Positions 57,960 to 64,000 of a DNA stretch of 64,000 nt are shown here, in pieces. The stretch spans positions 53,305 through 117,304 of the forward strand of contig WHVD01000213.1 of the NCBI GenBank assembly GCA_015178975.1, given 5' to 3'. The notes beneath the pieces are model-generated. The model was not told where the DNA came from, made no database searches, and was given only the letters and a program-made list of their open reading frames with translations. The position numbers and the translations under genes are program-made. How positions within the stretch are numbered: the stretch's first letter is position 1; the number at the start of each line of letters is the position of its first letter. Source of the stretch: Hysterangium stoloniferum (taxonomy: Eukaryota; Basidiomycota; Agaricomycetes; Hysterangiales; Hysterangiaceae).

Positions 57960-59002
57960 AGGAAGGATGCCAGCTGGTTGACAAAGGATTGTTCGAAGTT
58001 CCTTGATGCACCAAAACTATTTCTCCTTCGATGGAAAGGAGCGACTCCCAGCCGGCACTGACAGTGCCTAGCGCGTGGCAAATGCGGTACACTCCGATCT
58101 AGGCGCCGAAGGCTCTTATCTTTAGAATGGCTCCATGCTTAGATCGCATGTATATGAACGTTCTGTGGTCATTATTTCTACGGAGATATCGTTTATGGAA
58201 AGAATAGGCCTCGTCTCCCAATGCACACCCGACCCTTCCCTATGGGGGCTCAGCTTTCTTTCCATATGACCTCAAGTGCATTTCCCCGAAGCTGATGAGT
58301 GTTCTAACTGATGGACCATCGGTTATCGCATCACTATTCAGTCGTTGTGACTGCTTTGTGGAATGACCAATGGTCACTGAGGACTGTTAGGTTCGCGACA
58401 CGATTCGCACAGAAAGAAATCCGTACCTGTAGTGTTTTCCTTCAGCTAACGTTTTGAAAATAATATCCAAACTCTCTAATTCCATGAACATCGGCTAAGC
58501 TGCATCGTCATCACGGTTGTTTGTCTTCTTTGGCATATATTTCGGAATTCCCCCGAGGACGGTCCCTCCGAGTCGGGCACATGAATCCGGCGAAACTCCT
58601 CACCGCCAAAATTCGACCGATTGTCAAAGTCGATATTTATTAATAATATAATTTCTTGACGACATTCAGTTCTTTCTATGTGACCCCGTTCACGATATGG
58701 TTCTCAGGAGATACGAGTCCCTTTGTATTTCCATTATTAATGACATAGAACCCATTTCTCAGTCATTTTATTTCTTTCGCTGTCGCACTTACAGGATCCG
58801 TACAATCACAAAAAATACATCTCTGCCTGCTACATCCATCTTAGCCATGTCTCACCTGTGTTAAGAAATGAAATCGGTTATTATGCTGAACTGTGTTATC
58901 GCATTCTCAACTTGGGAGTCGGAGGACAGGGACACCTTCTGTGTGTTGCAGCCAAACCAATAGTGCAACAAGTGTACTGAGTGGTATGACCATGGCTTTG
59001 AT
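57960..59002 (+). other. 3' flank of copy 6
   Basis: Conserved with the flanks of copies 1, 5 and 7. No gene. The copy 6 segment ends near 58995, and copy 7's 5' region starts directly (compare 59003 with 53996), so the two are head-to-tail. Confidence 0.55.
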
Positions 59003-60607
59003 CTCAGAAATACGTTCTGGTTGTGTCTTTGCTTACTTAGGGTATTACAGCAATCGATGAGACTATCCGATTACTATTCCACTTGTTTCATAAGTACGAA
59101 AAGCCAAGCCAATGACAAAAAGAGCAAGAATTTGGTACGATAATGCTGAGACGTTGAATGGAAGCTGCAATGTCGATGCTTCTATCCGCCATTTCTATTG
59201 TCAAAATATTTGAAATTATTACTGGGAACTCCTTTGTCCCCTGAAACGTTGGGCTGGTTGCGACTAGCATGACAGATCTAGATTTTGTCTGCCCCTTGTC
59301 TCTTTCTCATTGTTCTTTCACTACAATGGGCCCATGGGAATGATGCTATGACGATCTCATGTCGGATCTGTTACATATTCTGATGAGTCGAACATGAGTG
59401 AGTATGGTAAATGTAACCATCTATAACACACTGTATTACAGGATCTAACTGGAAATATATTCATCACCAACCAGAATCATAAATGAAAAATTCGGTCCCA
59501 CTCATTGTACTTTTACCGACCCCACACGTACCAAGCATGCATCGACCGACCTGGGGTACATATGAAGGCAGTAAAACTGCCTGCCCCTCGCAATGTGAGA
59601 TTATTTTTTCGATGTGTTCTTGTAGCCTCAACTAATTGGTTTCAAATGCTTAGTAGTAACTTGAGCTCTCTCATCGCCCCAAAAATAAGCAAGCTGAGCC
59701 CCGAGAGAAGTTGATGGGAGCAAGTCATATGTAGAATGGGGCGAAGCATAGATAAATTGAAAAATGCCACAGCGGTTACGTTTATGAGTCAAAGAGAAGA
59801 ATGCACATGGTTCTGATAAGGAAATGAGCCACGGTTTAGAACCAGATGGAAATGGAGCGTGACTCGAACTGCAGGAAAACATGACTTTCGCGTGGTTCAG
59901 GCTCCAATCTTCCCATAATAGGCGGGCGGCTGTGTATAATCTGCGTTTCTACCTCTATTAGTTGCAAATGCTCTCTAATGTGTTTATGGGGCGCCGGCTC
60001 TTGTCTAGTGAGCTCATCTCCGAGACTGGAGCAAGGACAACAACTAACGTATATGCCCACTGAAAAATAAAGAACAATTAGGCAGCCAATTCCTTATTAG
60101 TATTGGCTCCGGTATGGACAAGCAAACACTATTTCTTCCTCTTTCCCCTAGAATTGAATTAGTCATTTGTTTCTGATAATAAGGATCATGCGGGGTGTTT
60201 CCCGATATTGGAACACAGCTCGTTCTCTAAGTATGTGAAAGGCTGCTGTCTAATGCAGCCTTACATTGGCATCGGTCCAGACGCTGATAGGACCAAACTG
60301 TATTCCTCGAGAACGGCGAGTACGATACACGATGATGACGGTAAGTAAAACGATATGACTATGCGCGTCTGTGATAACGTAATCAGTATGTGGTAAGCCA
60401 CCAGGCTTACAGTATGCATTCAACATGCCGGTCTACTTCCCCAGGCCCAAGTTGCCGAAGTCTCAGGTTGACACATCCCATAATGGACTATCTGAACGAC
60501 ACGTGTTTCACACGCACTGCAGGATCGATGAGTCCTAGTTTCTCGTGTTCAATGACGAAATCTTAAATAGGCAATTCTTCAATTTGATAATACAACACCT
60601 GAAGGGG
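59003..60607 (+). other. 5' region of copy 7, with two structural differences
   Basis: It matches about 53996-55356. It has a 28-bp block at 59494-59521 in flipped orientation and a ~180-bp insertion at 60236-60416. A minus-strand frame at 59628-59882 (84 codons) is open here but not in copies 1 and 6. No gene called. Confidence 0.55.
60236..60416. mobile_element. ~180-bp insertion with hairpins at both ends
   Basis: Copies 1 and 6 lack it. It is flanked by AGTATG (60230-60235 and 60411-60416). The left end folds as AAGGCTGC/GCAGCCTT (60239-60262, 8-bp stem). The right end folds as GTAAGCC/GGCTTAC (60393-60410, 7-bp stem). No coding capacity. Possibly a small non-autonomous transposon. Confidence 0.6.
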
Positions 60608-60701
60608 TATAAATCAGTGCCATCCACGATCATTATCTTTTAACTATACAAGGGCCTCGTCCATTGAACGTGGCCTGTTGTCCTTCTAAGTGTACTCCAG
60701 A

Positions 60702-63235
60702 ATGTCCGTCCAGAAACACACATTATCGTATCCAACGTCTATGAACCAATCCGTGAATGGGTTCCAGCCCCTCTCAGGTTGATGTTTCAACGTACCCTCG
60801 TTTCAATCATCTACCGTGATTCACATTTATTCATTGTTGTGTCATTCGCAGGCTGGGTGACATCGCTTTGTGGGGAGGAGTTTTCTTCAAATGCTGTTTA
60901 CCCCGAAGAAAACGCCTCAAATCATATTTGCCATCCCGTACACGGGACGGCTTCCTACGCGCGACATAGTGCCATGTAAGTTTCAGTTTATCATAAACAT
61001 ATAAATCTTAGAAGATATTTTCAGACCGGATTTCGACTTCGCCTTTGAGGATACCTTTCCTCAGGTGGTGGACTGGAATATCAACGGGTACCTGTTGCGC
61101 TCTATTAGATAACTGTCATATCTCATTTCACTATACAGTCAATCAATGGGAGAGTCAAGTTCGGTCATGGACTCCAGTGTTTTAGGCGAGAGTTACCCAA
61201 ATCCTTCGCCTGCAACGAGTTTACCGTTCGAACTCATTGCATCGACATCTCGTCCGTTGATGTGAGGTTCATCGCGTACAAATTTAAACTTGGACTAAAC
61301 CTGCACAGTGCTCTGACAGACCTCTCCCATTCTCCAACACCCGAGGTGTCGTCTCCCACCAGGTGCGTCTAGCTATCTGTACCATTACTACATTTCATGA
61401 CACCACATTACAGTTACTTAGGATGGTCGTCTCATATTTCACCGGGCGTCGGTGGTAAGGATCACCCTACGAGAAGCATTGATGGCTCACAATCTATGAC
61501 GACAGGCAATACTGACTTGGGTCCCTGCGCTAGTCATTGTGATAGGTATGCCTGCATTCGAACCTACTGTATTTACCATTTGACTGTATTTCGAAGTTCT
61601 TTGTTGCAACTCACCGTGAACGCGAGTGTGAGCCGTCAACAGGAGTTGACGACGTGTCTAGTTTCTCCTATGGAGTAAATGGCAATTCACATAACCAGGC
61701 ACCGGGAGGTGGCTATTCACACCATGGGGACATACTGAACGACATTTAGGTAGCTCTACGTTCCATAGGTCGTCGAAAATTCAATTCGATCCAATGGAGA
61801 AATACGTTACCGGCAAGGGTGAGTTTATGTTTCGCAATGGCTGCTGAATCCCGCTCGGAATTATTCTTCAGATCAGCACGAGCTATAATAAGTGCTACCC
61901 GGACATCCTGCCTGGGCCCGAGCCATCTGGACATGCGAGTCGGCCAATTGGGCCAGATCGCATACATCCGGGGAATTTTAACTCCCCTCTCATGGGATGC
62001 AACAGTTGGTACGGTAATGAGTAAGCCCTATCTTGAAAATTTTGTTTGATCGTTCACTCATGGATCTCTAGTCCGGCGGTACCTCATCCCCGCGGGAGCC
62101 ATCCTGCTTCGGCGGAGCATATTCAACCGGGAGGAAATTATCCGTCGATGTCGCAGTTGGCATATCAAGAGTTTGTATTGCCTATGACATCGAACTGGTA
62201 CGTGTGTTCTCGCTCACAATGGATGGATGCTTATTATTTCTTCATGTTTGCTAGTAGTGACGGAGGAAGTTCAGGATCATGGACCCAGTCTCTGTCTCCG
62301 GATAGTCAACCGGTTATACACGCAGGAAGCCGAAATATGTTGTATGTACTTTACTGCTAACTCGTTATTACAGTTTCATCGAAATTTCACAGCTCAATCC
62401 CACATGAGACGCAAAATGATGCATCATCTGGATCATGGGAGGTATCGGCTAATGTTTTGGTCGACGGAGTATTGTATGTGTTTTATAAACAAATATCTAA
62501 TAACCAGTATCTAACCCTATGTCCGACAGCAATACATCCGCCGGCCAACACAATAATTTTCAAGATCTCGGACCATCGCTGGAAGAAGAAATGCGTCTCA
62601 CCGGCGACAGTGAGAGAATCAACATTTGCGAGCCAGGCGGAAGAGCGTCTGCAGAGCATCTCTTGATCCTACAGTGTCCGAGTTCGCTTTACGAACAACC
62701 ACAACCACAACAGAAACCCCAACCGTCACAACCAACACAACCATCATTCCCAGTTCCATCCTCCTCACCTTCCCCCATCTCGTCTGAATCCCTGTTGTCT
62801 TCTTCACCTACGCGGAGAAGAGGTGCAGCGCCAGGGCCTTTGCTTCCTTGCCCTTGGGGCATGCTGTACGGAATGAACGGCGAGGAATACCGCTGTTCAT
62901 TCAGTGAAAGCACGGTGAATAACGGCAGAGTACTGGAGCATTGGGCGCGGCACCATGTCGCTAACGAGGTGTTCGCAATCCGTCGAAAGATCATCAAAAT
63001 GACACATGCGAACATCGTGAAGACCCAATGGAGGCTGGAGACTGCCCTTCTGCATCTAGGGCTCTGCCCGAATCCCGAGTGTGACACAGAAAGCCCGATG
63101 AGAGTATGGTACAATAGATCAAAAGAAAGAAAGCGGCATATAAAGAAACACCCGAGCTGCGAGAAATTTTTTGGCCATAGCTTCGGGAAGAAGGAGAAAG
63201 GAAAAGTCGGGGGCGGAAACAATATGGGAATGTGA
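60702..63235 (+). pseudogene. Frameshifted zinc-finger gene copy (copy 7)
   Basis: Full-length relative with the same exon order and a TATA box at 60608-60613. One extra base in exon 1 (near 60756) and one in exon 2 (near 60880) shift the frame. An internal ATG at 60757 would rescue exon 1 but not exon 2, whose frame then meets a stop. In exon 12 a G-run is one base short (near 63210) compared with copy 5, ending the frame at GNNMGM-stop at 63235. Both finger motifs are kept (62519-63235 open). Exon 2 carries the longer form also seen in copy 2. Confidence 0.75.
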
Positions 63236-64000
63236 AGTTGGGGATGCTTTTGGGTTATGTCTCGCCCACGTCTTGAAGGAAGGATGCCAGCTGGTTGACG
63301 GAGGACTGTTCGAAGTTCCTTGACGCACCAAAACTATTTCTTCTTTTTTAGAAAATCGCTAGAAACATAATTTAAAACGTATAGCCGGTCTCACTATAGC
63401 CATCGATGGAAAGGGACGACTCCCAGCCGGCACTGACAGTGCCTAGACGCGTGGCAGATGCGGTACACTTTGATTTGGGCGCCGCAGGCTCTTATCTTTA
63501 GAATGGGTCCATACTTAGATCGCATGTACATGAACGTTCTGTGGTCATTATTTCTACGAAGATATCGTTAATGGAAAGAATAGGCCTCGTCTCCCGATGC
63601 ACAGCCGACCCTTCCCCATTGGGGGCTCAGCTTTCTTTCCATATGACCTCAAGTGCATTTCCCCGAAGCTGATGAGTGTTCTAACTCATGAACCATCGGT
63701 TATCGCATCACTATTCAGTCGTTGTGACTGTTTTGTGGCATGACCGATGGTCACTGAGGATTGTTAGGTTCGTGACACGACTTGCACAGAAGGAAATCCG
63801 TACCTATAGTGTTTTCCTTCATATAACTTTAAGAAAATAATATACAAACTCTCTAATTCCATGAACATCGGTTACGCTGCATCGTCATCACGGTTGTTTG
63901 TCTTCTTTGGCATATATTTCGGAATTCCCCCGAGGACGGTCCCTCCGAGTCGGGCACATGAATCCCCGGCGAGACTCCTCGTTGTCGGGATTCGGCCGGT
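63236..64000 (+). other. 3' flank of copy 7, continues beyond the window
   Basis: Conserved with 42575-43260 and 57960-58620, including the GC-rich CGAGGACGGTCCCTCCGAGT stretch. No gene. Confidence 0.6.

Noticed and set aside
53040..58990. The ~6-kb gene segment as one DNA transposon
   Set aside because: I looked for terminal inverted repeats and target duplications at both edges and found none; no transposase motif is present. Segmental duplication fits better.

Overview
This is a fungal nuclear window, almost certainly from a filamentous basidiomycete. The evidence is short GT-AG introns of about 47-60 nt, TATA-box promoters, intron-containing tRNA genes, Ty3/gypsy and Ty1/copia LTR retrotransposons, Tad/L1-like LINE tails and Tc1/mariner remnants. 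A relative of Rhizoctonia/Ceratobasidium would fit the gypsy proteins, but that is an impression and was not tested. No conserved housekeeping protein gene was recognised. The window looks like an accessory, repeat-driven island.

The dominant non-transposon content is a duplicated gene family that I do not recognise by name. I rebuilt three intact members by hand: 8673-11211 (-), 16490-19107 (-) and 55421-57959 (+). Each has 12 exons, and all eleven introns are in phase 2. The products are 652, 675 and 652 residues: a long Ser/Pro/Gly/His-rich N-terminal part and a C-terminal module with two atypical C2H2-like zinc-finger motifs and a basic tail. The first and third lie in near-identical segments of about 6 kb (about 7.65-13.6 kb and 53.0-59.0 kb), inverted and 44 kb apart. 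Truncated, broken or rearranged copies lie at 3730-5600, 14340-15740, 39437-41088, 41230-41871, 41909-42574 and 60702-63235.

Layout. 0.7-3.7 kb: a gypsy element with an LTR carrying an internal 15-bp minisatellite, then gag, a poly-Asn tract, a zinc knuckle and a truncated protease. 3.7-7.4 kb: decayed family fragments, a Tc1 transposase start, copia debris and an LTR. 7.4-13.6 kb: first intact gene segment. 13.6-19.9 kb: a deleted copy, the divergent intact paralogue and a tandem repeat. 19.9-22.4 kb: nested LINE 3' ends and an RNase H domain. 22.4-35.7 kb: an AT-rich, CpG-poor graveyard of gypsy elements with nested solo LTRs. 35.0-46.3 kb: a large inverted repeat with the zinc-finger gene tails at its centre and different LTR insertions on its two arms. 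46.3-48.4 kb: CpG-rich sequence with no repeat I recognise. 48.4-52.9 kb: duplicated tRNA modules around a decayed copia pol and a possible small membrane-protein remnant. 53.0-64.0 kb: the third intact gene and a frameshifted tandem copy that runs out of the window.

The sequence also lets insertion events be dated against each other. Several solo LTRs have perfect or near-perfect 5-bp target duplications and an uninterrupted counterpart elsewhere in the window. At least four otherwise different LTR families share one conserved 19-bp motif 53-79 nt from their 3' end.
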